Assembly (NCBI RefSeq): GCF_020169415.1
Contig: NZ_JAIULG010000008.1
Coordinates: 1-64,000, forward strand
Direction: 5' to 3'
Source of the DNA: Tsukamurella sp. M9C
GTDB taxonomy: Bacteria > Actinomycetota > Actinomycetes > Mycobacteriales > Mycobacteriaceae
Length of the DNA stretch: 64,000 nt
In this document: piece by piece, positions 15,587 to 24,274 of the stretch
How positions within the stretch are numbered: position 1 is the stretch's first letter
Layout: each line of letters opens with the position of its first letter
Translations under genes and position numbers: made by a program
Notes under the pieces: generated by a model
Seen by the model: only the letters and a program-made list of their open reading frames with translations
Databases searched by the model: none
Told to the model about the DNA's origin: nothing

Positions 15587-15678
15587 CGACCTGGCCGCAC
15601 CGAACGAGTGCGGCAAGCGCGGATTCGCGGCACGTCGGAAACGGGTGCCGTGCGTCCTCATACCGAAGGACATCTCTC

Positions 15679-16962
15679 ATGAGCATCGCCACCACCGAGC
15701 GCACCGCCGTCTGCCTGACCCCGACCGTCCGCAGCACGCCGCTGTCGCTGGGCCCCCTCGCCGCCGTGACCGGCGCCGACGAGTACGCCCCGCTCACCGA
15801 CGGCGCGACGGTCCGCTACGCCAACTTCGACTACGCCGCGAGCGCGCCGGCCCTGGTCGAGGTGCAGCAGGCGGTCCAGGAGGCGCTGGGCGAGTACGCG
15901 AGCGTGCACCGCGGCGCCGGCTACCTCTCGCAGCGCTCCACCTCCCGCTACGAGCGGGCCCGCGAGGTCGTCGCCGAGTTCGTGGGCGCCCGCGCCGACG
16001 ACCACGTGATCTTCACCGGCAACACCACCGACTCGATCAACCTGCTCGCGGGCTGCGTCCCCGGCGAGGTCGTGGTCCTCGACTGCGAGCACCACGCGAA
16101 CCTGCTGCCGTGGAAGCGGATCGGGGCCCGCGTGATCTCCGCTCCGCTGTCGATCGAGGGCACCCTCGAGGTGCTCGAGAAGGAGCTCCGCGCGCGCCCC
16201 GCGGCCCTGGTCAGCGTGACCGGCGCGTCCAACGTCACCGGCGAGGTGCTGCCGATCCGCCGGCTCGCCGCGCTCGCCCATCGGCACGGCGCGCGCATCG
16301 CGGTCGACGGTGCCCAGCTGGTCCCGCACCGTCGGATCTCGCTGCGCGAGAGCGGCGTCGACTACCTCGCCTTCTCGGGGCACAAGCTGTACGCGCCCTT
16401 CGGCTCCGGCGTGCTCGTCGGCCGCGCCGACTGGTTCGACGAGGCCGAGCCCGTCCGCTGCGGCGGCGGCGCCAGCTACGAGGTGATCGGCACGCCCGTC
16501 TCGAAGTCCGTCGAGGTCGCCTGGCACATCGGCCCCGCGCGGCACGAGGCCGGTTCGCCCAACGTCCTGGGCGCGGTCGCCATCGCCGCCGCGTGCGAGG
16601 CCATCGAGCGCCTCGGCGAGGACGCCATCGCCCGGCACGAGCGCTTCCTCACCGACCTGCTGCTGCGTTCGCTCGAGGGCATCGACGGTGTCCGCACGCT
16701 GAAGATCTGGGCCGACTCCACCGAGCGGGTGGGCATCGTCGCCTTCACCGTGGACGGCCGCACGCCCCGCGAGGTCGCCGAGTTCCTCTCGTCCGAGCAC
16801 GGGATCGGCGTGCGCGACGGGAAGTTCTGCGCCCACCCCGTCGTTAACCGATTGGGATGCTACGACGGCGCCGTCCGCGCGAGCATCGGCCTCGGCACGA
16901 GCGAGCACGACGTGCGCCGCCTGGCGCGCGCCCTCGAAGACCTGTCCGCACGAGCGAACTGA
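15679..16962 (+). CDS. Cysteine-desulfurase-like PLP aminotransferase (class V)
   Basis: A 427-residue fold-type I PLP protein of the class V/NifS-like group. It has YANFDYAASAPAL at the N terminus, ASVHRGAGYLSQRST (about residues 76-90), DCEHHANLLPW (about 137-147), the DGAQLVPHR cofactor Asp segment (about 212-220), the Schiff-base Lys in FSGHKLYAPFGSG (Lys about 236) and GKFCAHPVVNRL near the C terminus, in the position of the catalytic Cys loop. It could release sulfur from cysteine or a related compound; the true substrate is unknown. ATG 15679 follows a 210-base leader carrying a promoter module shared with another sulfur gene. The next gene starts 15 bases after its stop. Confidence 0.8.
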   Translation: MSIATTERTAVCLTPTVRSTPLSLGPLAAVTGADEYAPLTDGATVRYANFDYAASAPALVEVQQAVQEALGEYASVHRGAGYLSQRSTSRYERAREVVAEFVGARADDHVIFTGNTTDSINLLAGCVPGEVVVLDCEHHANLLPWKRIGARVISAPLSIEGTLEVLEKELRARPAALVSVTGASNVTGEVLPIRRLAALAHRHGARIAVDGAQLVPHRRISLRESGVDYLAFSGHKLYAPFGSGVLVGRADWFDEAEPVRCGGGASYEVIGTPVSKSVEVAWHIGPARHEAGSPNVLGAVAIAAACEAIERLGEDAIARHERFLTDLLLRSLEGIDGVRTLKIWADSTERVGIVAFTVDGRTPREVAEFLSSEHGIGVRDGKFCAHPVVNRLGCYDGAVRASIGLGTSEHDVRRLARALEDLSARAN

Positions 16963-16976
16963 ACCCGGAGGAATCC

Positions 16977-17363
16977 ATGACGACCGTCTCCCGCCCCGCA
17001 CTGGTGGTCACCGTCGACGGTGAGCCCGAGGCCTCGCACCTGACCCGCGTACGCGCCGCCGACCTGCGCATCGCCCAGCGGGAGCGCGGCTACCTGCGCG
17101 CCGAGGCCGAGCGCGCCGGGCGGGAGCCGGGCGCGGTCGCGCTCGAGGTCGACGTGGTGATCGACGAGCGCGCCGCCGACGCCCGCGCCAGCTACGCCCC
17201 GAGCGGCGCCGCGCCGCAGGGCATCACGTACATCGGCACCCCGTCGGGCCTGAAGTCCCTGATCGAGGACGTCTACGCGGCCGAGGTCGCCGACGCCGTC
17301 GTGCTGCGCCCCGTCGGCGGGGCGCGCACCAAGGACCTCATCGCCACCCTGCTCGCCGCGTAG
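16977..17363 (+). CDS. Small protein resembling the C-terminal part of luciferase-like monooxygenases
   Basis: A 128-residue protein. The middle (LRAEAERAGREPGAVALEVDVVIDE) and the end (YIGTPSGLKSLIEDVYAAEVADAVVLRPV) read like the last third of bacterial luciferase-like flavin monooxygenases, which finish with a Y-[IV]-G-[TS]-P helix and a G/A-D-[GA] strand. The barrel core and flavin site are absent, so it is unlikely to be an enzyme alone. It may be a remnant or a partner subunit. CGGAGGA precedes ATG 16977, and it lies in the operon of the desulfurase-like gene. The family assignment is tentative. Confidence 0.5.
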   Translation: MTTVSRPALVVTVDGEPEASHLTRVRAADLRIAQRERGYLRAEAERAGREPGAVALEVDVVIDERAADARASYAPSGAAPQGITYIGTPSGLKSLIEDVYAAEVADAVVLRPVGGARTKDLIATLLAA

Positions 17364-17386
17364 CGGGGGCGGGCATACTGATCGGC

Positions 17387-17869
17387 GTGACCGAGCAGTA
17401 CTCCGCCCGCACCGAGACCGTCCGCGCGGCCCTGGCCGCCGCGGGGCACCCGGACACCGTCCGCCTGGTGCCGGACGGTGCCAAGACCGCCGCGGAGGCC
17501 GCGGCGGCGCTCGGCTGCGAGGTGGGCGCGATCGCCAACAGCCTCGTCTTCCTGGCCGACGGTGCGCCGCTGCTCGTCCTCTCGAGCGGGCGGCACCGCG
17601 TGGACACCGACGGCCTCGCCACTCGACTCGGCTACGGCGCGATCACCCGCGCGAAGCCGGACGACGTGGCCGCCGCGACCGGCCAGGTCATCGGCGGCGT
17701 CTCGCCCGTCGGGCATCCGCGGCCGGTGGTCACCGTCATCGACGAGTCGCTCGCCGGCTATCCGGACCTGTACGCCGCGGCCGGGACGCACGACACGATC
17801 TTCCGCACCGACTTCGCCGCGCTCGTGGCGCTCACGGGTGCCAGAATCGTCACGACATCGGCGGCATAG
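17387..17869 (+). CDS. ybaK: YbaK/EbsC-type aminoacyl-tRNA deacylase
   Basis: A 160-residue single-domain protein of the YbaK/ProX family, which hydrolyses mischarged tRNAs (Cys-tRNAPro in the best-known members). The family features are the KTAAEAAAALGCEVGAIANSLVF segment (Lys and the cleft, about residues 33-55), LSSGRHRVD and the GGVSPVGHP loop (about 103-111) that shapes the active site. GTG 17387 follows CATACT by seven bases, a leaderless-type promoter. The gene lies between the desulfurase-like operon and the MarR gene in the same direction. Confidence 0.87.
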   Translation: MTEQYSARTETVRAALAAAGHPDTVRLVPDGAKTAAEAAAALGCEVGAIANSLVFLADGAPLLVLSSGRHRVDTDGLATRLGYGAITRAKPDDVAAATGQVIGGVSPVGHPRPVVTVIDESLAGYPDLYAAAGTHDTIFRTDFAALVALTGARIVTTSAA

Positions 17870-17885
17870 GCCGGTTCGCCCGAGT

Positions 17886-17926
17886 CGACTAGTTCTCCTA
17901 ATAGTTGTAGGCTGCACGTAGTTTTG
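17886..17926 (+). promoter_or_regulatory. AT-rich promoter/operator region of the MarR-transporter operon
   Basis: This AT-rich patch ahead of the MarR gene has three TAGTT repeats (17890-17894, 17902-17906, 17919-17923) and a CCTA-N7-TAGG inverted pair (17898-17912). MarR proteins usually repress their own operons from such sites. The exact operator is not resolved. Confidence 0.35.
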
Positions 17927-17973
17927 CATGTCCGAACACGGCGACGTGGGCGGACGGGACCTGCGGAGGCGTG

Positions 17974-18450
17974 ATGACGGACGAGGAACGGGCGGACCGG
18001 ATCGAGGGGATCGTCGGCGTGATCGCCGAGCTCACCCGGCTCAAGGAGCGGCACGCCGTGATGACGCGGCACGCGGTCGCGCCGGACGGCGTCGAACTGG
18101 CGGCGTACACCGCGCTCTTCGCCCTGGTGAAGGGCGGGCCCATGCGCTCGTCCGTGCTCGCGGACCAGATCCACACCGACCCGTCCACCGCGAGCCGGTA
18201 CGTGACCACCCTGACCAACCTGGGCTACGCCGAGCGCACCGCCGATCCCTCGGATCGCCGGGCGGCGCTCGTCTCCGCGACGGAGGCGGGGGAGGCCAAG
18301 GTCGAGTTCATCCGGCAGCAGCGCAACGAGAAGCTCCGGCCCCTCATGGAGCAGTGGACCGACGAGGAGATCGACCAGTTCGTGACGCTCGGGAACCGGG
18401 CGCTGGTGCAGTTCGAGCAGGCCCTCAAGCTGATGCGGGAAGGCGAGTGA
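17974..18450 (+). CDS. MarR-family transcriptional regulator
   Basis: A 158-residue winged-helix regulator of the MarR family. DNA-binding part: ALVKGGPMRSSVLADQIHTDPSTASRYVTTLTNLGYAERTADPSDRRAALVSATEAGE (about residues 48-105), with the DPSDRRA wing typical of the family; flanking helices form the dimer. GGAGG lies upstream of ATG 17974 (GTG 17971 is possible). Its stop overlaps the GTG start of the transporter gene (GTGA), so the two are translationally coupled and the transporter is the likely regulated target. Confidence 0.9.
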   Translation: MTDEERADRIEGIVGVIAELTRLKERHAVMTRHAVAPDGVELAAYTALFALVKGGPMRSSVLADQIHTDPSTASRYVTTLTNLGYAERTADPSDRRAALVSATEAGEAKVEFIRQQRNEKLRPLMEQWTDEEIDQFVTLGNRALVQFEQALKLMREGE

Positions 18451-21400
18451 CCGCCGCGACGGTCCAGCAGGAGGAGACCGCGGGCGCGGGCCTCACGCAC
18501 AAGCAGATCCTCTACATCCTGTCGGGGCTCATGACCGGCATGTTCCTGGCCGCGCTCGACCAGACGATCGTCTCCACCGCGATCCGGACCATCGCGGACG
18601 ATCTCAACGGCTACAAGCTGCAGGCGTGGGTCACCACGGCGTACCTCATCACCTCGACGATCGTCACCCCGCTGTACGGCAAGCTGTCGGACATCTACGG
18701 GCGCAAGCCCTTCTTCATGTTCGCCATCACGGTCTTCGTGATCGGCTCCCTGCTGTGCAGCACGGCCACGTCGATGTACGAGCTGGCCGCCTTCCGCGCG
18801 GTCCAGGGCCTCGGCGCCGGCGGCCTGATGTCGCTGGCGCTCACCATCATCGGCGACATCGTGCCGCCCCGCGAGCGCGCCAAGTACCAGGGCTACTTCC
18901 TCGCCGTGTTCGGCACCAGCTCGGTGCTCGGCCCCGTGCTCGGCGGCCTGTTCTCGGGCGCCGACAACATCCTCGGCATCGCCGGCTGGCGCTGGGTCTT
19001 CCTGGTGAACGTGCCGATCGGCATCGTCGCGCTCGCCGTCGTCTCCCGCGTGCTGCGCCTGCCGCACACCCGCCGCGAGGGCGTCCGCATCGACTGGTTC
19101 GGCGCGGTCGCGCTGTCCGTCGGCCTGGTCCCGCTGCTCATCGTCGCCGAGCAGGGCCAGGAGTGGGGCTGGGGCTCGACGCGGGCCATCGCCTGCTACG
19201 CCATCGGTGCGGTCGGCGTCGTCGCGTTCATCGCCATCGAGAAGTACATGGGCGAGGACGCGATCATCCCGCTGCGCATCTTCAAGAACGTCATCTTCGC
19301 GCAGGGCGTGCTCATCTCGATGGTCGTGGGCGCCGCGATGTTCGGCGGGATCTCGCTGCTTCCCCAGTACTTCCAGGTGGTCCGCGGCGCCAGCCCGACG
19401 AAGGCGGGCTTCCTCATGCTGCCGATGGTCGCGGGCCTCATGCTCGGCTCGATCCTGGCCGGCCAGGTGATCTCCCGCACCGGCCGCTACCGCGTCTTCC
19501 CGATCATCGGCGCGGTACTGCTCACCGCGGGCATGTTCGGCATGCACTACATCAGCGCGGACGTGCAGATCGGCTACGTCATGGCGGGTGCGGCCGTGAT
19601 CGGCTTCGGCCTCGGCAACCTGATGCAGCCGCTCACCCTGGCGCTGCAGAACATCCTGCCGCCGCGCGACATGGGCGTCTCCACCGCCGCCGCGACCTTC
19701 TTCCGCCAGATCGGCGGCACGCTGGGCGTCGCGGTCTTCCTCTCCGTGCTGTTCTCGCAGATGCCGCACAAGATGAGCAGCCGCATGACCGATGCGGCCG
19801 CGGACCCCGAGTACACGGCCGCCGTCCAGCGCGCCGCCGCCGGCCACGACGGCCCGGCCGCGCAGGACTTCGCCACGAAGCTCGTGCACGGCGATTCCAG
19901 CGCCGTCAGCGACGTCATGTCCGACACCTCCGCGCTGCAGAAGCTGCCCGACACCCTGGTGCACCCGCTCAAGGCCGGGTTCGCCGACTCCATGGACGTG
20001 GTCTTCCTCGCCGTCACCGTGCTGGCGGCGATAGGCCTGGTCCTCGTACTGTTCTGGAAGGCGGTGCCCCTGCGCACCGCCCCGGCCATCGAGGCGACCA
20101 CCCCAGAGGCCGGCGCCGCCGCGACGCCTGACAGCATCGAGACCGCGGAGATCAGCGCCGCCGCGGCATCCGTGGCGGGCACAGCAGCGACGGAGGAGAT
20201 CGTGACCGAACCGCCCACCGGCCCCGTCCCCACACCGCCCACGCCCGCGCAGGCCGCGGCCTCCCGCTCCGAGATCGACGAGCTCCGGGCCCAGAACGCC
20301 TCGCTCGCCGCCGAACTCGCCGAGCTGCGCACCGGCTACCGGGCGATCGCCGGCAACACCCGGCTGCGCGCCTCCGGCACCACCGACTCCGTGCGCTTCG
20401 CCGTCGAAGCCACCGGTCCCGGCGGGGCCCGATCGGGCCGGATGGTGCTGCCCCGCGGCGAGATCGCCACGCCCGCCTACGTGCCGGTGGCGAGCCGCGG
20501 CGCGATCGCCGGCCTCACCCCGCGCGAGCTGACCGACCTCGGCGCCGCGGCGCTGACCGTCGACCTGCACGAGCTGTACCTGCAGCCCGGTGTCGACGTC
20601 ATCGAGGGCGCCGGCGGCATCGGCGCCGCCATGGCCTGGGCGGCACCCACGATCGCCGACACCGGCGTCGCCGCCGTCGCGGAGCAGCGCAAGACGCGGA
20701 TCACCGACGAGGGCATCGCCTTCCGCGGCCGCCTCGACGGCTCGCCGCACCGCTGGGACCCCGAGGAGACGGTCCGCCTCGCGCACCGCATGGGCTTCGA
20801 CGTCGCCTTCGCCCTCGCCGACGCGGAGGACCCCGCGCGCACCGAGCGCTGGGCCCGCCGGGCGCTCGCCGAGCACGCCTGGCAGACCGCGGACCGGCAC
20901 GACGCCCTCTCGCTCTGGGCCGTGGTGACCGGCGGCGCGGATCCCGAGCGTCGACGGTCCGCGGCCCGCGCACTGCGCAGGCTCGCGGACGAGGACCGGC
21001 GGGCCGGCGGACTGGGCTTCGGCGGCTACCGGATCGAGGGCGTCGGTGCCCCCGCCCACGAGACCGCGCTGCTGCGCGCCGTCGTCGGCGAGCTCGAGAC
21101 GGACCGTCCGCGCTACCTCGGCGGCATCACCGGCCCGGCGGATCTGCTGGCCGCGATCGAGGCGGGCGTGGACCTGCTCGACGGTACCGAGCCCGCGCGG
21201 GCCGGCGCCGAGGGCCGCGTCTACACCTCGACGGGCGTCCTCGACGTCACCGATCCCGCGCTGCGCGCGGACTTCCGGCCGCTCGATCCCGCCGAGGGGC
21301 GCCCGGGCGGGCCCAACCGGACGGACGCCTTCACCCGCGCCTACGTGCACCACCTCTTCGCCGCGAACGAGGGCCTCGCCGTGACGCTGTGCACCCTGCA

Positions 21401-21509
21401 CAACGAGCACTTCTTCGTGTCCCTCGCCGCGGCCGCGCGCCGCGCGATCCGCGACGGGGGTTACCCGGCCTTCACCGCGTCGTTCCTGCGGCGGTTCGGT
21501 AAGGTCTAG
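18447..21509 (+). CDS. MFS efflux transporter fused in frame to a tRNA-guanine transglycosylase-like domain
   Basis: A single 1020-codon frame. Residues about 15-545 are a 14-helix EmrB/QacA transporter (DQTIVSTAIRTIADDL, GKLSDIYGRKPFF, GLGAGGLMSLALTIIGDIVP). A Pro/Ala linker and short coiled coil (about 605-635) lead to residues about 640-1020, which align by eye along the whole of bacterial Tgt. Asp738 in TIADTG and Asp912 in VDLLDGTEPAR match the two catalytic aspartates, and RAYVHHL and TLHN (His985) match the end of the fold. The CxCxxC zinc cysteines are absent and the FDE substrate Asp is altered, so ordinary tRNA base exchange is doubtful. GTG 18447 overlaps the marR stop. An in-frame GTG at 20202, preceded by GGAGGAG, could start a separate TGT-like protein. 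A queuine- or purine-analogue-linked transport role is speculative. Confidence 0.8.
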   Translation: MTAATVQQEETAGAGLTHKQILYILSGLMTGMFLAALDQTIVSTAIRTIADDLNGYKLQAWVTTAYLITSTIVTPLYGKLSDIYGRKPFFMFAITVFVIGSLLCSTATSMYELAAFRAVQGLGAGGLMSLALTIIGDIVPPRERAKYQGYFLAVFGTSSVLGPVLGGLFSGADNILGIAGWRWVFLVNVPIGIVALAVVSRVLRLPHTRREGVRIDWFGAVALSVGLVPLLIVAEQGQEWGWGSTRAIACYAIGAVGVVAFIAIEKYMGEDAIIPLRIFKNVIFAQGVLISMVVGAAMFGGISLLPQYFQVVRGASPTKAGFLMLPMVAGLMLGSILAGQVISRTGRYRVFPIIGAVLLTAGMFGMHYISADVQIGYVMAGAAVIGFGLGNLMQPLTLALQNILPPRDMGVSTAAATFFRQIGGTLGVAVFLSVLFSQMPHKMSSRMTDAAADPEYTAAVQRAAAGHDGPAAQDFATKLVHGDSSAVSDVMSDTSALQKLPDTLVHPLKAGFADSMDVVFLAVTVLAAIGLVLVLFWKAVPLRTAPAIEATTPEAGAAATPDSIETAEISAAAASVAGTAATEEIVTEPPTGPVPTPPTPAQAAASRSEIDELRAQNASLAAELAELRTGYRAIAGNTRLRASGTTDSVRFAVEATGPGGARSGRMVLPRGEIATPAYVPVASRGAIAGLTPRELTDLGAAALTVDLHELYLQPGVDVIEGAGGIGAAMAWAAPTIADTGVAAVAEQRKTRITDEGIAFRGRLDGSPHRWDPEETVRLAHRMGFDVAFALADAEDPARTERWARRALAEHAWQTADRHDALSLWAVVTGGADPERRRSAARALRRLADEDRRAGGLGFGGYRIEGVGAPAHETALLRAVVGELETDRPRYLGGITGPADLLAAIEAGVDLLDGTEPARAGAEGRVYTSTGVLDVTDPALRADFRPLDPAEGRPGGPNRTDAFTRAYVHHLFAANEGLAVTLCTLHNEHFFVSLAAAARRAIRDGGYPAFTASFLRRFGKV

Positions 21510-21544
21510 CCCGATCCGCTACCCCGATCGGCAGGAGAAAGCCG

Positions 21545-22219
21545 TTGCGCCGCAGTGACCAGACCCGTTCCCTCGGCATCCTCGCGGCGCTCGCCGCGTC
21601 GGGCCTCCTGCTCGCCGGCTGCGGCGGGAGCAGCGACGAGGCGGCACCGTCGTCCGCCGCCCCGGACGTCGACGTGCCCGCCAAGGCGCTCGCCCAGGCT
21701 GACCTGCCCGCGGGGCTGACCCTGACCACCGTGTCGAGCGACGACGCCTTCCAGGGCGCCATGAACTCCGTCGGCCAGGTGCAGGCGGCGCAGATCACGC
21801 CCGCGGGCTGCAAGGACAAGAACGTCGCCGCGCAGCAGGAGGTCGTGGAGACGATCAAGTTCGGCGTCCAGCAGAACATCGCGAAGGGCGACGCCGCCGT
21901 CTACGGCGTCACGCTGCTGCCGGGCTCGGCGCGCCTGGACGTCTTCGAGGCCGCCGGCACGGGGGAGTGCGCGACCGTGAAGTACGGCGATGCGCTGACC
22001 CAGACCGCCGTCCGCAAGGACCTGCCCGCGAACGTCGGCGGCACGGGCTTCGTGCTCGAGATGACCCGCACGATCAGCGGGCAGTCCGCCGGCGCCCGCA
22101 CCGCCTACTTCAGCAAGGGCGGCGTGGTCGCGATGGTCACCGCCAACCCGGGGGCCGACGGCAAGATCGACCAGGCCGGCTTCGAGGAGATCCTGGGGCG
22201 CGTCGCCGGCAAGCTGTAG
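21545..22219 (+). CDS. Lipoprotein, unknown function
   Basis: A 224-residue predicted lipoprotein. The N terminus is basic and then hydrophobic, ending in the lipobox LLAGC (Cys about residue 26), so it should be lipidated and held on the outer face of the membrane. A low-complexity Ser/Ala/Asp linker precedes a domain of about 170 residues with two further Cys. TTG 21545 is the only start with an RBS (AGGAGAAA) at good spacing. It may be co-transcribed with the MFS-TGT gene, 35 bases upstream. No family was confidently recognised. Confidence 0.7.
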   Translation: MRRSDQTRSLGILAALAASGLLLAGCGGSSDEAAPSSAAPDVDVPAKALAQADLPAGLTLTTVSSDDAFQGAMNSVGQVQAAQITPAGCKDKNVAAQQEVVETIKFGVQQNIAKGDAAVYGVTLLPGSARLDVFEAAGTGECATVKYGDALTQTAVRKDLPANVGGTGFVLEMTRTISGQSAGARTAYFSKGGVVAMVTANPGADGKIDQAGFEEILGRVAGKL

Positions 22220-22235
22220 CCCGCAAGCCCGGACA

Positions 22236-22279
22236 GACGCGAAGCGGCGGCGAGGAGATCCTCGCCGCCGCTTCGCGTC
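22236..22279. terminator. Perfect 21-bp hairpin between the lipoprotein and ppa
   Basis: Arms 22236-22256 and 22259-22279 are perfectly complementary with a two-base centre, between two convergent genes. There is no long T-run on either side. It should act as a bidirectional terminator or transcription block. Confidence 0.7.
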
Positions 22280-22287
22280 TCACGGTG

Positions 22288-22791
22288 TCAGTGCGCGTCG
22301 GACCCGGCGGTCTCGGCGCGGGCGATCGACCGGGCGATCTCCTCCTCGGCCTCCTTCTTGCCCACCCAGGTCGAGCCCTTGACGAACTTGCCGGGCTCGA
22401 GGTCCTTGTAGTGGACGAAGAAGTGCTCGATGGCGTCCAACTCGAACTTGTCGATGTCGCCGATGTCCTGGACCGAGTCCCAGCGGGGATCGCCGGCGGG
22501 CACGACGAGCACCTTGTCGTCGCCGCCCTTCTCGTCCTCCATCTTGAACATCGCGACGGCGCGGCAGTCGACCAGCGATCCGGGGATCACCGACTCCTGC
22601 AGCAGCACGAGCGCGTCCAGCGGGTCGCCGTCCTCACCCAGGGTGTCCTCGATGTAGCCGTAGTCGGTGGGGTAGCCGAAGGCCGTGTACAGATACCGGT
22701 CCAGCTTGAGCCGACCGGTCTTGTGGTCCACCTCGTACTTGTTCCGCGAGCCCTTGGCGATCTCGACGGTGACCTCGAATTCGACGCTCAT
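22288..22791 (-). CDS. ppa: Inorganic pyrophosphatase
   Basis: A 167-residue family I soluble pyrophosphatase, which hydrolyses PPi to drive biosynthesis. Motifs: [14 protein letters not shown] (about residues 13-26), [24 protein letters not shown] (about 40-63, with the metal-binding Asp cluster EDGDPLD) and [11 protein letters not shown] (about 126-136). Length and start (ATG 22791, [11 protein letters not shown]) agree with mycobacterial Ppa. It starts the stretch that matches the Rv3628-Rv3581 gene order and is divergent from dacB. Confidence 0.97.
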   Translation of the reverse strand: MSVEFEVTVEIAKGSRNKYEVDHKTGRLKLDRYLYTAFGYPTDYGYIEDTLGEDGDPLDALVLLQESVIPGSLVDCRAVAMFKMEDEKGGDDKVLVVPAGDPRWDSVQDIGDIDKFELDAIEHFFVHYKDLEPGKFVKGSTWVGKKEAEEEIARSIARAETAGSDAH

Positions 22792-22898
22792 TGTTTCCCT
22801 TCGCTCGCGTCAACCATGCACGACGAGGATACCCTTTGCGAACCCGGTCCGACCCGCTCACTCCGCTCCCGGTTCCGGGCTGCCGTTAGGGTGGTGCG

Positions 22899-24269
22899 GT
22901 GCGACGCTCGCGGATTCGACGGACCCTCCTGCGCCTCGCGATCACCGTGGTCGTGCTGGCGCTGGTCGTCGGCGGCGCCGTCGCGGCCACCCTGGGGTAC
23001 GGCGTCTACCGCGACCGGCAGGCCGTGGCGGACACCGTGCCGCCGCGCCCCGCCGAGGCGCCCTACAGTCCCGCGATCGCGCAGGTCGCGGGCACCGTCG
23101 CGCCGAGCGCCGCTGGGATCACCGCCCAGATCGAGGCGGCCCTGCGCAATCCCGACCTGGGCGACTTCACCGGCGTCATCGCCGACGCCGGTACCGGGCA
23201 GGTGCTGTGGCAGCGGGACGCCACCCGCCCCCGCACCCCGGCGTCGACCACCAAGGTGCTCACCGCCGCCGCCGCGCTGCTGACCCTGCCCGCCGACAAG
23301 CGGATCACCACCACCGTGGTCGCGGGCGCCGTCCCAGGCGAGGTCGTCCTCGTCGGCGCGGGCGATCCGACGCTGCGCGCCGGCGGACCGTCGCTCTTCA
23401 CGGACGCGCCGAAGATCGCCGACCTCGCCGCGCAGATCCGCCGCGCGGGCACGACGGTCACCAAGGTCGTCGTCGACACCTCGCTGTTCACCGGCACCGA
23501 CTTCGCCCGCGGCTGGGAGCGCGCCGACATCGCGGGCGGCGACATCACCCCGTTGCAGTCGCTCATCGCCGACTCCGGCCGCATCCGGCCCGCCGAGGAC
23601 TACTCGCCCCGCGTCACCGACCCCGCGCTGACCGCCGGCCGCGCCCTCGCCGCCGCGCTCGGCCTGCCGCCGACCGCCGTCGCCGAGGGCACCGCGTCGC
23701 AGGGCGCCGTGCAGCTCGCCGCCGTCCGCAGCGCCCCGCTCAGCACCCGGCTGCACGACGCGCTGGTGCACTCCGACAACGTGCTCGCCGAGGCCATCGG
23801 CCGCGAGGTCGCGCTCGCCACGAACCAGCCCGCCTCCTTCGACGGTGCCGCCCGCGCGGTCACCGGGGCGCTCCGGAACGCCGGCTTCGACCTCACCGGC
23901 GTCGAGCTCTCCGACACCAGCGGCCTGTCCAACGCCAACCGCATCCCCGCGACGGTGCTCGACGGCATCGTCACCGCCGCCGCCGGTTCGGCCAAGCCCC
24001 AGCTGCGGCCCCTGCTGGACCTGCTGCCGGTCGCCGCCGCCACCGGCACCCTCGCCGACCGGTACACCACCGTTAACCGCCCCGGCGCCGGCTACGTCCG
24101 CGCCAAGACGGGAAGCCTGTCGGGCGTCTCCACGCTCGCCGGCTACGTCCCCGGGCGCGACGGTGCGGTGCTCACCTTCACGCTCATGTCCTCCGGTACG
24201 CCGGTCGACGTGGCCCGGCCCGCCATGGACGCCGTGACCGCCGCGCTTCGCGGCTGCGGGTGCCGCTGA
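22899..24269 (+). CDS. dacB: D-alanyl-D-alanine carboxypeptidase/endopeptidase (PBP4 type, S13)
   Basis: A 456-residue penicillin-binding protein of peptidase family S13, which trims peptidoglycan side chains outside the membrane. The N-terminal membrane anchor/signal spans about residues 9-32. The active-site triad motifs are STTK (about 118-121, nucleophile Ser), SDN (about 292-294) and KTG (about 405-407). GTG 22899 gives the short basic N terminus before the helix. It corresponds to Rv3627c beside ppa and is followed five bases later by the metalloprotease gene. Confidence 0.92.
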   Translation: MRRSRIRRTLLRLAITVVVLALVVGGAVAATLGYGVYRDRQAVADTVPPRPAEAPYSPAIAQVAGTVAPSAAGITAQIEAALRNPDLGDFTGVIADAGTGQVLWQRDATRPRTPASTTKVLTAAAALLTLPADKRITTTVVAGAVPGEVVLVGAGDPTLRAGGPSLFTDAPKIADLAAQIRRAGTTVTKVVVDTSLFTGTDFARGWERADIAGGDITPLQSLIADSGRIRPAEDYSPRVTDPALTAGRALAAALGLPPTAVAEGTASQGAVQLAAVRSAPLSTRLHDALVHSDNVLAEAIGREVALATNQPASFDGAARAVTGALRNAGFDLTGVELSDTSGLSNANRIPATVLDGIVTAAAGSAKPQLRPLLDLLPVAAATGTLADRYTTVNRPGAGYVRAKTGSLSGVSTLAGYVPGRDGAVLTFTLMSSGTPVDVARPAMDAVTAALRGCGCR

Positions 24270-24274
24270 TCGCC

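Noticed and set aside
18225-21410. A 1061-codon minus-strand frame opposite the MFS-TGT gene
   Set aside because: Low-complexity Asp/Arg/His composition typical of antisense of GC-rich membrane protein genes; no domain.
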